Of a stretch of DNA of 64,000 bases, positions 9,176 to 18,242 are shown in pieces. The DNA is taken from positions 2,418,001 through 2,482,000 of the forward strand of contig NZ_CP092915.1 in NCBI RefSeq assembly GCF_022557175.1, written 5' to 3'. Made by a program: the position numbers and the translations under genes. Within the stretch, counting starts at the first letter, position 1. Every line of letters starts with the position of its first letter. The DNA is from Mycolicibacterium sp. YH-1. Its GTDB lineage: Bacteria; Actinomycetota; Actinomycetes; Mycobacteriales; Mycobacteriaceae. The notes beneath the pieces are model-generated. The model had not been told where the DNA came from. It saw only the letters and a program-made list of their open reading frames with translations, and ran no database searches.

Positions 9176-9220
9176 GAGCGGGCGACGGGAATCGAACCCG
9201 CGTAGCTAGTTTGGAAGACT
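9176..9220. other. right attachment site within tRNA-Gly
   Basis: Second copy of the 45-bp repeat (see 6197-6241). It starts in the anticodon stem and runs through the tRNA 3' end, so the tRNA stays functional after integration. Confidence 0.88.
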
Positions 9221-9247
9221 AGGGCTCTACCATTGAGCTACGCCCGC
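9177..9247 (-). tRNA. tRNA-Gly (anticodon TCC)
   Basis: A complete 71-nt cloverleaf on the minus strand. Acceptor GCGGGCG / CGCCCGC, D arm GCTC/GAGC, anticodon stem CTAGT/ACTAG with loop CTTCCAA (TCC at 9213-9215), and T arm with TTCGATT. CCA is not encoded. Its 3' half is the integration target of the neighbouring island. Confidence 0.95.
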
Positions 9248-9261
9248 GTGCAGTGCAACGC

Positions 9262-9288
9262 AGACTGTACCGGCGCCGACGTAGTCAA
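9262..9288 (-). promoter_or_regulatory. probable tRNA-Gly promoter
   Basis: On the minus strand TTGACT (9288-9283) is followed after 15 nt by CAGTCT (9267-9262), about 14 nt before the tRNA 5' end. A TACAGT at 9269-9264 is an alternative -10 but is too close to the -35. Confidence 0.4.
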
Positions 9289-9294
9289 ATCCAA

Positions 9295-9325
9295 TTGAGT
9301 GCGTCGCGTGTCGGACCCGTAGTAT
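9295..9325 (+). promoter_or_regulatory. probable tRNA-Pro promoter
   Basis: TTGAGT (9295-9300), 19-nt spacer, TAGTAT (9320-9325), ending 18 nt before the mature tRNA 5' end. It may also drive the downstream tig. Confidence 0.5.
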
Positions 9326-9343
9326 CTCGTGCGCAGCGAGACA

Positions 9344-9417
9344 CGGGGTGTAGCGCAGCTTGGTAGCGCATCCGCTTTGGGAGCGGAAGGCCGCAGGTTC
9401 AAATCCTGTCACCCCGA
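9344..9417 (+). tRNA. tRNA-Pro (anticodon TGG)
   Basis: A 74-nt cloverleaf. Acceptor CGGGGTG / CACCCCG, anticodon stem TCCGC/GCGGA with loop TTTGGGA (TGG at 9378-9380), and T loop TTCAAAT. CCA is not encoded. It lies 39 nt upstream of tig. Confidence 0.95.
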
Positions 9418-9456
9418 CAGACACCCACATCGAACGAGCATGCAAGGAGCACCGCA

Positions 9457-10899
9457 GTGAAGAGCACCGTCGAGAAGTTGAGCCCGACCCGGGTTCGCAT
9501 CAACGTGGAGGTGCCCTTCACAGAGTTGGCGCCCGACTTCGATCGCGCGTTCAAGGAGATGGCCAAGTCGATCCGCATGCCCGGATTCCGTCCGGGCAAG
9601 GTGCCGGTGCGGCTCCTCGAGCAGCGCGTCGACAAGCAGGCCATGTTCGAGCAGGTCATCGGCGAGGCCGTGCCCGGCCGCTACAGCGAGGCCGTGGCCA
9701 CCTCCGAGGTCAAGCCCCTCGGGCAGCCGGAGATCGACATCACGAACAAGCAGTACGGCGAGGATCTGGCGTTCACCGCCGAGGTCGACGTTCGCCCCGA
9801 GATCACGCTGCCCGATCTGGCGGCGCTGAAGATCGAGGTTGACCCGATCGAGGTCTCCGACGATGAGGTCGACACCGAGCTGCAGAACCTGCGGGCCCGC
9901 TTCGGCACCCTCACCGGTGTTGACCGCCCGGCCCAGGACGGCGACTTCGTGTCGATCGACCTGTCGGCCACCGTCGACGGCGAGGACGTGCCGGAGGCCA
10001 AGACCGAGGGGCTGTCCCACGAGGTCGGCTCGGGTCAGCTCATCGAGGGTCTCGACGAGGCGATCAAGGGCCTGAAGGCCGAGGAGAGCAAGGTCTTCAA
10101 GACCACCCTCGTCGCGGGCGAGCACGCCGGCAAAGAGGCCGACGTCACGGTCAAGGTCAACTCCGTCAAGGAGCGCGAGCTTCCCGAGCCGGACGATGAG
10201 TTCGCGCAGCTGGCAAGCGAATTCGACACCATCGACGAGCTCAAGGAGAGCCTCGTCGAGCAGGTGAAGCGGGTCAAGCGCGTCCAGCAGGCCGAGCAGA
10301 TCCGGGACCGCGCACTCGAGGCGCTGCTCGAGCAGACCGAGATCCCGCTGCCCGAGGCCATCGTGCAGGCGCAGGTGGACGACACACTGCACAACGCCAT
10401 CCACGGCCTGGAGCACGACGAGGAGAAGTTCGCCGAGTCGCTGGAGAAGGAAGGTAGCTCGCGCGAGGCGTTCGATGCGGACAACCGCACGAATTCCGAG
10501 AAGGGCGTCAAGACGCAGCTGCTGATGGACGCCGTCGCCGATCACCTCGACATCCAGGTCGGGCAGACCGACCTCACCGAGCGTCTGGTGCTGATGTCAC
10601 GTCAGTACGGGCTCGAGCCGCAGCAGCTGCTGCAGGTCCTCCAGCAGAACAACCAGCTGCCCGCGATGTTCGCCGACGTGCGCCGTGGCCTGACGATCGC
10701 TGCCGTGGTGCACGGTGCGACGGTCACCGACACCGAGGGCACCGAGATTGACACCGCGGAGTTCTTCGGGCCGCCGAACGCCGAGCAGCCAGCCGAGATC
10801 GCCGCAGATGACGACGACGCAGACGACGACGCAGATGACAGCGTCGCCGTCGAGGAGAACGCGGCCGACGACGACGTGACGGCCGACGACACGAAGTGA
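9457..10899 (+). CDS. tig: trigger factor
   Basis: 480 residues from GTG, with AAGGAG 7 nt upstream. This ribosome-associated chaperone and peptidyl-prolyl isomerase meets nascent chains at the exit tunnel. The N-terminal ribosome-binding signature is PGFRPGKVP, followed by an FKBP-like domain (about residues 160-245, DGDFVSIDL onwards) and a long helical C-terminal domain. The last 40 residues are a strongly acidic Asp-rich tail, longer than in E. coli. It precedes clpP1-clpP2-clpX, the usual arrangement linking folding and proteolysis. Confidence 0.97.
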   Translation: MKSTVEKLSPTRVRINVEVPFTELAPDFDRAFKEMAKSIRMPGFRPGKVPVRLLEQRVDKQAMFEQVIGEAVPGRYSEAVATSEVKPLGQPEIDITNKQYGEDLAFTAEVDVRPEITLPDLAALKIEVDPIEVSDDEVDTELQNLRARFGTLTGVDRPAQDGDFVSIDLSATVDGEDVPEAKTEGLSHEVGSGQLIEGLDEAIKGLKAEESKVFKTTLVAGEHAGKEADVTVKVNSVKERELPEPDDEFAQLASEFDTIDELKESLVEQVKRVKRVQQAEQIRDRALEALLEQTEIPLPEAIVQAQVDDTLHNAIHGLEHDEEKFAESLEKEGSSREAFDADNRTNSEKGVKTQLLMDAVADHLDIQVGQTDLTERLVLMSRQYGLEPQQLLQVLQQNNQLPAMFADVRRGLTIAAVVHGATVTDTEGTEIDTAEFFGPPNAEQPAEIAADDDDADDDADDSVAVEENAADDDVTADDTK

Positions 10900-10909
10900 C
10901 GCTGTGAGC

Positions 10910-10957
10910 GAACGCCGGCGTTCTAGGGAGTGCACGGCGTCGTGGGTTGGTTAGTGT
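10910..10957 (+). promoter_or_regulatory. clpP1P2 promoter with palindromic activator site
   Basis: A perfect 14-bp palindrome GAACGCCGGCGTTC (10910-10923) lies upstream of a TAGTGT -10 (10952-10957). The expected start is near 10964, putting the palindrome centre near -47, where activators bind. In actinobacteria clpP1P2 is activated by ClgR, so ClgR is the obvious candidate (inference). Confidence 0.5.
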
Positions 10958-11009
10958 CGGTGGACATGAACGACGAGTACGAATACTCGAAGAAAGCAGG
11001 TATCCAGTC

Positions 11010-11603
11010 GTGACTGAAATGCGTGCGAGCACGTCGGGGCTCAACCTCGTCGACTCGGTCTATGAGCGGTTGCTCGCCGAGCGAATCATCTTCCTGGGCT
11101 CACAGGTCGACGATGACATCGCCAACCGGCTGTGCGCGCAGATCCTGCTGCTGTCGGCGGAGGATCCCACCAAGGACATCCACCTCTACATCAACTCGCC
11201 GGGCGGCTCGATCAGCGCCGGTATGGCGATCTACGACACGATGGTGCTCGCACCGTGTGACGTCGCCACCTACGGCATGGGCATGGCCGCCTCGATGGGC
11301 GAGTTCCTGCTCGCGGCGGGCACCAAGGGCAAGCGCTACGCCCTGCCCCACGCGCGCATCCTGATGCACCAGCCGCTGGGTGGGGTCACCGGTAGCGCCG
11401 CCGACATCGCCATCCAGGCCGAGCAGTTCGCGGTCATCAAGAAGGAGATGTTCCGGCTCAACGCCGAGTTCACCGGCCAGACGATCGAGCGCATCGAGGC
11501 CGACTCCGATCGCGACCGCTGGTTCACGGCGCAGGAGGCGCTGGAGTACGGCTTCGTCGATCACATCATCACCAGCGCCAACCTCAACGGAGTGAAGCCA
11601 TGA
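11010..11603 (+). CDS. clpP1: ATP-dependent Clp protease proteolytic subunit 1
   Basis: 197 residues from the GTG at 11010, with AGCAGG 9 nt upstream; the start matches the M. tuberculosis N-terminus better than the upstream in-frame codons. Serine protease catalytic elements are all visible: Ser in GMAASMGEF, His in RILMHQPLG and Asp in DSDRDRWF. It forms the mixed ClpP1P2 tetradecamer that degrades substrates delivered by ClpX or ClpC1 and is essential in mycobacteria. The stop overlaps the start of clpP2 by 4 nt (ATGA), which ties the subunit ratio together. Confidence 0.97.
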   Translation: MTEMRASTSGLNLVDSVYERLLAERIIFLGSQVDDDIANRLCAQILLLSAEDPTKDIHLYINSPGGSISAGMAIYDTMVLAPCDVATYGMGMAASMGEFLLAAGTKGKRYALPHARILMHQPLGGVTGSAADIAIQAEQFAVIKKEMFRLNAEFTGQTIERIEADSDRDRWFTAQEALEYGFVDHIITSANLNGVKP

Positions 11604-12247
11604 CCGACCACACCGACCCGAGACTGGCCCCCCAGGCGCGCTACATCCTGCCCTCGTTCATCGAGCACAGCAGCTTCGGCGTCAAGGAGTCCAACCCGTA
11701 CAACAAGCTGTTCGAGGAACGCATCATCTTCCTCGGCGTTCAGGTCGACGACGCGTCGGCCAACGACATCATGGCGCAGCTGCTGGTGCTGGAGTCGCTC
11801 GATCCCGACCGCGACATCACCATGTACATCAACTCGCCCGGTGGCTCGTTCACGTCCCTGATGGCGATCTACGACACCATGCAGTACGTGCGTGCCGACA
11901 TCCAGACCGTGTGCCTGGGGCAGGCCGCATCGGCTGCGGCCGTGCTGCTGGCGGCTGGAACGCCGGGTAAGCGGCTCGCGCTGCCCAACGCCCGCATCCT
12001 GATCCACCAGCCGTCGCTGGGCGGTGTTATCCAGGGGCAGTTCTCCGACCTCGAGATCCAGGCCGCTGAGATCGAGCGGATGCGCACGCTGATGGAGACC
12101 ACGTTGGCCCGTCACACCGGCAAGGACGCCGAGACGGTGCGTCGGGACACCGATCGCGACAAGATCCTGACGGCCGCACAGGCCAAGGAGTACGGGATCA
12201 TCGACACCGTCCTCGAGTACCGCAAGCTGTCCGCGCAGAACGCCTGA
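11600..12247 (+). CDS. clpP2: ATP-dependent Clp protease proteolytic subunit 2
   Basis: 215 residues. Catalytic Ser lies in GQAASAAAV, His in [11 protein letters not shown] and Asp in DTDRDKIL. It is the partner ring of ClpP1 and the face to which the ATPases dock. It is translationally coupled to clpP1 by the ATGA overlap. The following 292 nt contain only a short hairpin, CCGCCG (12314-12319) / CGGCGG (12325-12330), before clpX; I see no gene there. Confidence 0.97.
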   Translation: MTDHTDPRLAPQARYILPSFIEHSSFGVKESNPYNKLFEERIIFLGVQVDDASANDIMAQLLVLESLDPDRDITMYINSPGGSFTSLMAIYDTMQYVRADIQTVCLGQAASAAAVLLAAGTPGKRLALPNARILIHQPSLGGVIQGQFSDLEIQAAEIERMRTLMETTLARHTGKDAETVRRDTDRDKILTAAQAKEYGIIDTVLEYRKLSAQNA

Positions 12248-12539
12248 CGTCCGAACGGCGCGAATGCGCCAGCGCCGGTACGGTCGAAGTGTCCCTCTCG
12301 TGCCCGAAACTCTCCGCCGGATAACGGCGGCGACACGCCAGCGACACGGTGGCGCGTCCGGCGGGCCGTGGGGGACGACACGGGATATGTTCTCCTCCTA
12401 CGCAGGTGAATATCACCGACGCGATTCGGCTTTATCGGTCGATGGCGACGGAACATACGGGTAGCGTCGGGTTACACCCGAGGTGTCCCTCCGGATGACA
12501 GATGTCGACGGCGATCGCAGAAAGTAGGCCAGCAGGACA

Positions 12540-13820
12540 ATGGCACGCATTGGAGATGGCGGCGACCTGCTGAAGTGCTCGTTCTGTGGCAAGAGTCAGA
12601 AGCAGGTCAAGAAGCTCATCGCCGGACCCGGCGTCTACATCTGCGATGAGTGCATTGACCTGTGTAACGAGATCATCGAGGAAGAACTCGCTGACGCGGA
12701 TGACGTCAAGCTCGACGAGCTGCCCAAGCCCGCCGAGATCCGCGAGTTCCTCGAGGGTTACGTCATCGGACAGGACACCGCGAAGCGCACGCTGGCCGTC
12801 GCGGTCTACAACCACTACAAGCGCATTCAGGCGCAGGAGAAGTCGCGTGACTCGCGGGCCGAGCCCGTCGAGCTGTCGAAGTCCAACATCCTGATGCTCG
12901 GTCCGACCGGTTGCGGTAAGACCTACCTGGCGCAGACGCTCGCCAAGATGCTCAATGTCCCGTTCGCCATCGCCGACGCCACCGCGCTCACCGAGGCCGG
13001 CTACGTCGGTGAGGACGTCGAGAACATTCTGCTCAAGCTGATCCAGGCTGCCGACTACGACGTCAAGCGCGCCGAGACCGGCATCATCTACATCGACGAG
13101 GTCGACAAGATCGCCCGCAAGAGCGAGAACCCGTCGATCACCCGCGACGTGTCCGGTGAGGGTGTGCAGCAGGCGCTGCTGAAGATCCTCGAGGGCACGC
13201 AGGCGTCGGTGCCGCCGCAGGGCGGGCGCAAGCATCCGCACCAGGAGTTCATCCAGATCGACACGACGAATGTGCTGTTCATCGTGGCGGGTGCGTTCGC
13301 CGGCCTGGAGAAGATCGTGTCCGATCGGGTCGGCAAGCGCGGCCTTGGCTTCGGCGCCGAGGTGCGGTCCAAGGCCGAGATTGACACGCAGGACCACTTC
13401 GCCGAGGTCATGCCCGAGGATCTGATCAAGTTCGGTCTGATCCCCGAGTTCATCGGTCGCCTGCCGATCGTCGCCTCGGTGACCAACCTCGACAAGGAAT
13501 CGTTGGTCACGATCCTGTCGCAGCCCAAGAACGCCCTGGTGAAGCAGTACACCCGCCTGTTCGACATGGACGGTGTGGAACTGGAGTTCACCGACGAGGC
13601 GCTCGAGTCCATCGCGGACCAGGCGATCCACCGTGGCACCGGTGCCCGCGGTCTGCGCGCCATCATGGAAGAGGTCCTGCTGCCGGTGATGTATGACATC
13701 CCCAGCCGCGACGACGTCGCCAAGGTGGTCGTCACCAAGGAGACCGTCGAAGACAACGTGCTTCCGACCATCGTGCCGCGCAAGCCGCAGCGCAGCGAGC
13801 GCCGCGACAAGAGCGCCTGA
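12540..13820 (+). CDS. clpX: Clp protease ATP-binding subunit ClpX
   Basis: 426 residues. The N-terminal zinc-binding domain has C13, C16, C35 and C38 (CSFCG ... CDEC). Walker A GPTGCGKT is residues 121-128, the pore loop is GYVG, Walker B is [10 protein letters not shown], and [10 protein letters not shown] forms the second pore loop. ClpX unfolds tagged or adaptor-bound proteins and threads them into ClpP1P2. It has its own upstream gap and an intrinsic terminator after the stop, so it is a separate transcription unit from clpP1P2. Confidence 0.98.
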   Translation: MARIGDGGDLLKCSFCGKSQKQVKKLIAGPGVYICDECIDLCNEIIEEELADADDVKLDELPKPAEIREFLEGYVIGQDTAKRTLAVAVYNHYKRIQAQEKSRDSRAEPVELSKSNILMLGPTGCGKTYLAQTLAKMLNVPFAIADATALTEAGYVGEDVENILLKLIQAADYDVKRAETGIIYIDEVDKIARKSENPSITRDVSGEGVQQALLKILEGTQASVPPQGGRKHPHQEFIQIDTTNVLFIVAGAFAGLEKIVSDRVGKRGLGFGAEVRSKAEIDTQDHFAEVMPEDLIKFGLIPEFIGRLPIVASVTNLDKESLVTILSQPKNALVKQYTRLFDMDGVELEFTDEALESIADQAIHRGTGARGLRAIMEEVLLPVMYDIPSRDDVAKVVVTKETVEDNVLPTIVPRKPQRSERRDKSA

Positions 13821-13832
13821 GTTTGATCGCAG

Positions 13833-13860
13833 AATAGCCTCCGCCACGGCGGGGGCTATT
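13833..13860 (+). terminator. clpX intrinsic terminator
   Basis: Stem AATAGCC-T-CCGCC / GGCGG-G-GGCTATT followed by TTTCTGTTGT, 13 nt after the clpX stop. It can also serve the convergent tetR gene. Confidence 0.8.
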
Positions 13861-13871
13861 TCTGTTGTGCG

Positions 13872-14510
13872 CTACGGGCTGAGTGTTGCCGTGATACCGG
13901 CGAGCACCGTCGTCAGCCCGGCTTCGAATGATGCGTCCGCATCGGGGTTGAACAGGACGAGGCGAACCCGAGCGGTGAGCGGAAACCGCTCGGCGTCAAG
14001 CAGTTCGGCATTGGCGTACGGGTTGTCCTCGTAGTCGACGCCCGACCTGGCCTGCTCCTCGATGGCGCTGCCGGTGACATAGTGCAGCAAGACCAGGACC
14101 GTCTGCGCGGCCGCGTCGAGATCGAATCCGGCGGACTGCAGACCAGTCAGCACCATCTCGTTGGCGGGCCGGGCGGACGGGGTCGCTGAGCCGACGAACA
14201 CACGTGCGCCGTCGCGGTATTGCAGCAGCGCCGACCGTAGCGTCCGCGCGACATCGGCCAGCCAGTGCGCCACGGAGTCGCCATCGCCGAGTGGTCGCAG
14301 TCGTTGGCAGGCCTCGGCCGCGATGACGTCGGCCATGGCGTCGAGCAGCTCGCGCTTGTTCCTCACATGCCAGTAGAGGGTGGGAGCCTGCACGCCGAGC
14401 GCGGAGGCCAGGGTCCGCATGGAGAGACCGTCGAGACCGTGGTCGACGAGCAGGTCCAGGCCCGTCCGGGCGATGACGTCACGGGTCAACTTGGGCGACA
14501 CACCACTCAC
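13872..14510 (-). CDS. TetR-family repressor of adjacent monooxygenase
   Basis: 212 residues. The N-terminal helix-turn-helix (GLSMRTLASALGVQAPTLYWHVRNKREL) has the TLYWH signature close to true TetR proteins, and the C-terminal part resembles the TetR ligand-binding domain. It is divergent from an FAD monooxygenase with only 47 nt between starts. Two palindromes containing TAAC/GTTA fill that gap, so it very probably represses both genes and is released by a small aromatic or antibiotic-like ligand. The ligand is unknown. Starts at 14510 or 14501 (both GTG) are possible. Confidence 0.88.
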   Translation of the reverse strand: MSGVSPKLTRDVIARTGLDLLVDHGLDGLSMRTLASALGVQAPTLYWHVRNKRELLDAMADVIAAEACQRLRPLGDGDSVAHWLADVARTLRSALLQYRDGARVFVGSATPSARPANEMVLTGLQSAGFDLDAAAQTVLVLLHYVTGSAIEEQARSGVDYEDNPYANAELLDAERFPLTARVRLVLFNPDADASFEAGLTTVLAGITATLSP

Positions 14511-14511
14511 C

Positions 14512-14547
14512 CTAACACTGTTAGAGTCGTCTCTAACGACGTTAGAG
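14512..14547. promoter_or_regulatory. twin TetR operators
   Basis: CTAACA-C-TGTTAG (14512-14524) and CTCTAAC-GAC-GTTAGAG (14531-14547), both perfect, sharing the half site CTAAC with centres 21 bp apart, about two helical turns. They occupy the whole divergent promoter region. Confidence 0.75.
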
Positions 14548-14557
14548 AGAGTGCGAA

Positions 14558-16048
14558 ATGAGTGATGTCATCGTGGTCGGTGCAGGTCCAACCGGGTTGA
14601 TGCTGGCGTGTGAGCTGGCATTGGCAGGCGTGACGGTGCAGCTGATCGACCGGTCGCCGGAGCGCTCGGATGCCTCGCGGGCGGCGGGGATGAATGCCCG
14701 CACCATGGAGATCCTCGATCAGCGCGGGATGCTTGAAGCCTTCGCGGCAGCGGGACGACCGATGGCGGCCGGGCACTTCTCGGGGATTGCGCTGGACACG
14801 GCTCTGCTGCCGACACGGCGTCCTTACACGTTGGCCATCATGCAGGTCGACACCGAACGCGTGTTGGAGGACTTCGCCACCCGGCTGGGTGTGGGGGTGC
14901 AGTGGTCCACGGAGCTGACGGGCATCGAGCAGGACGACACCGGTGTCACGGTGACGACCGACGGTGTGGCGGGGCCCGCACTGCATCAAGCCCGGTACGT
15001 AGTGGGCTGTGACGGCGGACGCAGTGCGGTGCGGAGATTGATCGGTATCGAATTCGACGGCGCTGACGCTCAGTTCGTCACGCTGCTAGGTGACGTCGAG
15101 ATGGAGCACCCGCCTGCCGAGCGCACCTTTCTGCAGCGGCGGGACGCCGGCACCGTGACCGTGCTGCCGTTCGGTGCACTCTCTGGTGACACATGGGCGC
15201 GTGTCATGGTCACCGAATACCGTTCACCGGTTGCCAATTCGGGGGAGGTGACCATCGACGGGCTACGCCGGGTGCTGCAGAGTGTCGCGGGGACCGACTA
15301 CGGCATCCACACGCCTCGCTGGTTGTCCCGATTCGCCGATGCCTCCCGGCAGGCGACCCGCTATCGCGACGGCCGAGTCCTGCTGGCCGGCGACGCCGCA
15401 CACATCCATCCGCCGCTGGGTGGTCAGGGCATGAACATCGGGATGCAGGATGCGGTGAACCTCGGGTGGAAGCTGGCCGCCGTGCTGCGAGGCGTGGCCG
15501 ACGAGGCATTGCTCGACAGCTACCACGCCGAGCGTCATCCAGTCGCCGCTCGGGTGCTGACCAACACCCGGGCGCAGACCGCCCTGCTCGACGAGGGGGA
15601 GAACGTCACTGCGATGCGGCAGACGTTCGAACGACTGTTGAGTGTTGACGCCGCCAATGAGCAAGTGGGCGCCGAGATCTCAGGCCTCGACGTCTGCTAC
15701 CAGGAGGGTGATCACCCCTTGGTGGGTCGACGGGTCCCAGACGGTGACATCATGGTCGGCGCTCGGCCGCGGCGCGTCTATGAGCTGCTGCATCCGGCAC
15801 GACCGGTGCTACTGACCTTCGACATGCTGATGGGCGACGAGGCCGACGCGAATCTGAGCGACCACGTCGTGCGGGTGGCGGCCGACAGCGTGGTGCGTCG
15901 GTGGCGGCTGCCGGTGATCGGTTGGGTCCCGCTGCCAGCCGCGCTGTTGATCCGGCCCGACGGCCATGTGGCCTGGGTTTCCCGGGACGGATCGACCGAT
16001 GGACTCCGGCGGGCGGCCGCACGAATCGGCGCAGCCGGTCAGCTGTAG
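14558..16048 (+). CDS. FAD-dependent aromatic/antibiotic monooxygenase
   Basis: 496 residues of the class A flavoprotein hydroxylase family. The Rossmann motif is GAGPTGLMLACEL near the start, the DG motif is CDGGRSAVR and the GD motif is GDAAHIHPPLGGQGMN. A C-terminal thioredoxin-like tail (about residues 385-496) is present as in PheA/TfdB and rifampicin monooxygenase relatives. It would hydroxylate a phenolic or polyketide substrate using NAD(P)H and O2. Divergent control by a TetR repressor suggests a detoxification or resistance role. The substrate is not deducible. Confidence 0.88.
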   Translation: MSDVIVVGAGPTGLMLACELALAGVTVQLIDRSPERSDASRAAGMNARTMEILDQRGMLEAFAAAGRPMAAGHFSGIALDTALLPTRRPYTLAIMQVDTERVLEDFATRLGVGVQWSTELTGIEQDDTGVTVTTDGVAGPALHQARYVVGCDGGRSAVRRLIGIEFDGADAQFVTLLGDVEMEHPPAERTFLQRRDAGTVTVLPFGALSGDTWARVMVTEYRSPVANSGEVTIDGLRRVLQSVAGTDYGIHTPRWLSRFADASRQATRYRDGRVLLAGDAAHIHPPLGGQGMNIGMQDAVNLGWKLAAVLRGVADEALLDSYHAERHPVAARVLTNTRAQTALLDEGENVTAMRQTFERLLSVDAANEQVGAEISGLDVCYQEGDHPLVGRRVPDGDIMVGARPRRVYELLHPARPVLLTFDMLMGDEADANLSDHVVRVAADSVVRRWRLPVIGWVPLPAALLIRPDGHVAWVSRDGSTDGLRRAAARIGAAGQL

Positions 16049-16195
16049 GTGATCCGTTTGCTAGTGTCGGGGTGGGCGCGCAGGACCGCCCGACGTCCGC
16101 TCGAAGGGGCTCAGCCTCCCTGCAGCTGTATCACGTTGTGACCGACCTCTTCTCGGCCCGACTTCGCGGACGCGGGCTCTCGAGAGGAGGCCGTC

Positions 16196-17428
16196 ATGGC
16201 CAGCACCCTGCCCAATAATCCCTCCCTGGATCGGCTGCGTGAGTCCGCCCGCAGACTGCAGCGAGGGGTCATCGCGTCCGATCCCCAGGCGCTGGACCTC
16301 GTCCGGCGATACCATCCGCGGCCCGATATCGCACTCGGTGACGCCCCCGTTCGGTTCGCCCTGCACAATGCGCAACTGACCGTTGCCCGACGCTACGGAT
16401 TCTCCGGATGGCCCGCCCTGGTGCACTACCTGGCACTCGCCGGAGACATCAGCGTCGACCCGAGCGGAGTCGACGAGGACGCCCTCGACCCAGTGGACCG
16501 ATTCTGCGCGCTGGCCTCGTTGCGCTACGACGACGCCGACGCCCCACCGCGGCGCCGGGCCGCGGCGAAACTGCTCAAGGCTGACCCGGGGTTGGTCGAG
16601 CGGCACGTGTGGGCGGCCGCGTCCGCGGCGGACCCGGTCGCCATGGGCCGCCACCTCGCCGTCAGACCCGCGCTGGCGACTGCCCGCGGTGGGCCCTTCG
16701 GCTGGGTGCCGCTGATGTATCTCTGCTACTCACGCGCCCCGATCGACCGTGGCGAGGCCGAAGTGCTCGCTGCTGCAAGGCTTTTGCTCGATGCCGGGGC
16801 CGACCCGAACGCGGGCTACCTGTGGTGCGGAATGTCGACGCCGTTCACGGTGCTTACCGGCGTGTTCGGCGAGGGCGAGCAGGGTCCTCGCAGACAGCCG
16901 CGGCACCCGTTCGCGTCCGCACTGGCCACGCTGCTGCTGCAGCGGGGAGCGCACCCGGTAGACCAGCAGACCCTCTACAACAGGATGTTCCGACCCGACA
17001 ACGCGCACCTGGAACTGCTGTTCGCGCACGGGCTGGCCGACACGGCGCCGAGCCCATGGGAGCGTCTGCTCGGTGAGGCGATGGAGACGCGGGCGCAGAT
17101 GTGGCAGCGCCAGATCAGCTGGGCTGCCGAGCACGGATTCACCCACCGCCTGGATCTGCTGGCCCGACACGGTGTCGACGTCTCGGATGTCGATGTCATG
17201 GTGCCCGCGCTTCCAGATGACCCGAACACCCGTGACGATGACGGTGCGACACCCCTGCACCATGCCGCCTGGGACGGTGACCTCGACCTGATCGAGCGGC
17301 TACTGGCGGCCGGGGCCGATCCGACGGCGACTGACACCCGATTCGGAACGACTCCGCTGGGGTGGGCCGAGCACGCCTACCAGACCGAGGCCGCTGACCT
17401 GCTGCGGCCGCTCAGCCCGGGTGCTTGA
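16196..17428 (+). CDS. ankyrin-repeat protein
   Basis: 410 residues from ATG with GAGAGGAGG upstream. The C-terminus has a clear ankyrin repeat ([34 protein letters not shown]) and a partial one after it; further degenerate repeats lie around residues 160-215 ([12 protein letters not shown]). The N-terminal 80 residues ([16 protein letters not shown] ... [13 protein letters not shown]) match the usual start of actinobacterial ankyrin proteins of unknown function. A protein-binding role is likely, partner unknown. Its 3' end overlaps the convergent fdhD by 17 nt. Confidence 0.85.
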   Translation: MASTLPNNPSLDRLRESARRLQRGVIASDPQALDLVRRYHPRPDIALGDAPVRFALHNAQLTVARRYGFSGWPALVHYLALAGDISVDPSGVDEDALDPVDRFCALASLRYDDADAPPRRRAAAKLLKADPGLVERHVWAAASAADPVAMGRHLAVRPALATARGGPFGWVPLMYLCYSRAPIDRGEAEVLAAARLLLDAGADPNAGYLWCGMSTPFTVLTGVFGEGEQGPRRQPRHPFASALATLLLQRGAHPVDQQTLYNRMFRPDNAHLELLFAHGLADTAPSPWERLLGEAMETRAQMWQRQISWAAEHGFTHRLDLLARHGVDVSDVDVMVPALPDDPNTRDDDGATPLHHAAWDGDLDLIERLLAAGADPTATDTRFGTTPLGWAEHAYQTEAADLLRPLSPGA

Positions 17429-18242
17429 TCCGGTCGGGCCGGGTGTAGACGTTCATCGACGCGCCGCGCAGGAAGGCCACCAGGGTGAGGCCGGCCTGAC
17501 TGGCGAGGTCGACGGCCAACGACGACGGTGCGGAGACGGCGGCGAGCACCGGAATGCCCGCCATGACGGCCTTCTGCGTCAGCTCGAATGACGCCCGCCC
17601 ACTGACGAGCAGCACGGTGCCGGTCAGCGGGATGCGTTCGTTCTCGACCGCCCAGCCGATGGTCTTGTCGACGGCGTTGTGGCGGCCGATGTCCTCCCGG
17701 ACCACCAGCAGCGTGCCATCCGCATCGAACAGCGCGGCGCCGTGCAGTCCGCCGGTGCTCGCGAAGACCTTCTGCGCCGCGCGGAGTTGGTCGGGCATGG
17801 CGGAGAGGGTTTCGGCGGAGACGACTGTCGGGTCATCACCGGGGGAGTGCCTGCTGATGGTGCGCACGGCGTCAATGGACCCCTTGCCGCACACGCCGCA
17901 CGACGACGTGGTGTAGAAGTTGCGGGTCACATCCAGGTCGGGCAGCGCAACGTCCGGAGCGAGTCGCACGTCCAGCACGTTGTAGGTGTTGGTGCCGTCC
18001 TCTCCCGTCCCGCGGCAGTACTCGACACGGGCGATGTCATCGCGATGCTCGATGACGCCCTCGGTGAGCAGGAAACCCTGTGCCAGTTCGATGTCCGAGC
18101 CGGGGGTGCGCATCGTAACGGTGATGGCGGAACCGTTGAGCCGCAGCTCCAGGGGCTCCTCGACAGCCAGCGTCTCGGGCCGGGTGGTCACCTGGTCTCC
18201 GTTGAGGTGACTGACTCGCCGCCGCGCGGTGACCCTACCCAC
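17412..18242 (-). CDS. fdhD: formate dehydrogenase accessory sulfurtransferase
   Basis: 276 residues. It carries the [10 protein letters not shown] motif with the paired Cys that receive sulfur, and the conserved C-terminal region [32 protein letters not shown]. FdhD transfers sulfur from IscS to the molybdenum cofactor of formate dehydrogenase. It overlaps the stop of fdhF by 8 nt and is cotranscribed with it. The N-terminal few residues before RVSHLNGD are weakly supported, so a slightly later start is possible. Confidence 0.93.
   Translation of the reverse strand: MGRVTARRRVSHLNGDQVTTRPETLAVEEPLELRLNGSAITVTMRTPGSDIELAQGFLLTEGVIEHRDDIARVEYCRGTGEDGTNTYNVLDVRLAPDVALPDLDVTRNFYTTSSCGVCGKGSIDAVRTISRHSPGDDPTVVSAETLSAMPDQLRAAQKVFASTGGLHGAALFDADGTLLVVREDIGRHNAVDKTIGWAVENERIPLTGTVLLVSGRASFELTQKAVMAGIPVLAAVSAPSSLAVDLASQAGLTLVAFLRGASMNVYTRPDRIKHPG

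Larger units (their letters stand above)
6197..9220. mobile_element. tRNA-Gly-integrated mini-island with truncated integrase
   Basis: A 3.0-kb segment bounded by the 45-bp direct repeats, with the intact tRNA-Gly at its right edge. Contents in order: a small beta-helix-like protein gene, a tRNA-like gene, two large hairpins, the 3' part of a tyrosine recombinase gene, and a two-gene module on the minus strand. By eye the GC content is lower than in the flanks and codon use is less biased. The recombinase lacks its N-terminal and first catalytic region, so the island is probably no longer self-mobile, although it could be excised in trans. Confidence 0.85.

Noticed and set aside
9409..10545. 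Antisense frame over tig
   Set aside because: Shadow frame produced by GC-rich codon bias.
12432..13847. Long antisense frame over clpX
   Set aside because: Shadow frame; clpX is unambiguous on the plus strand.
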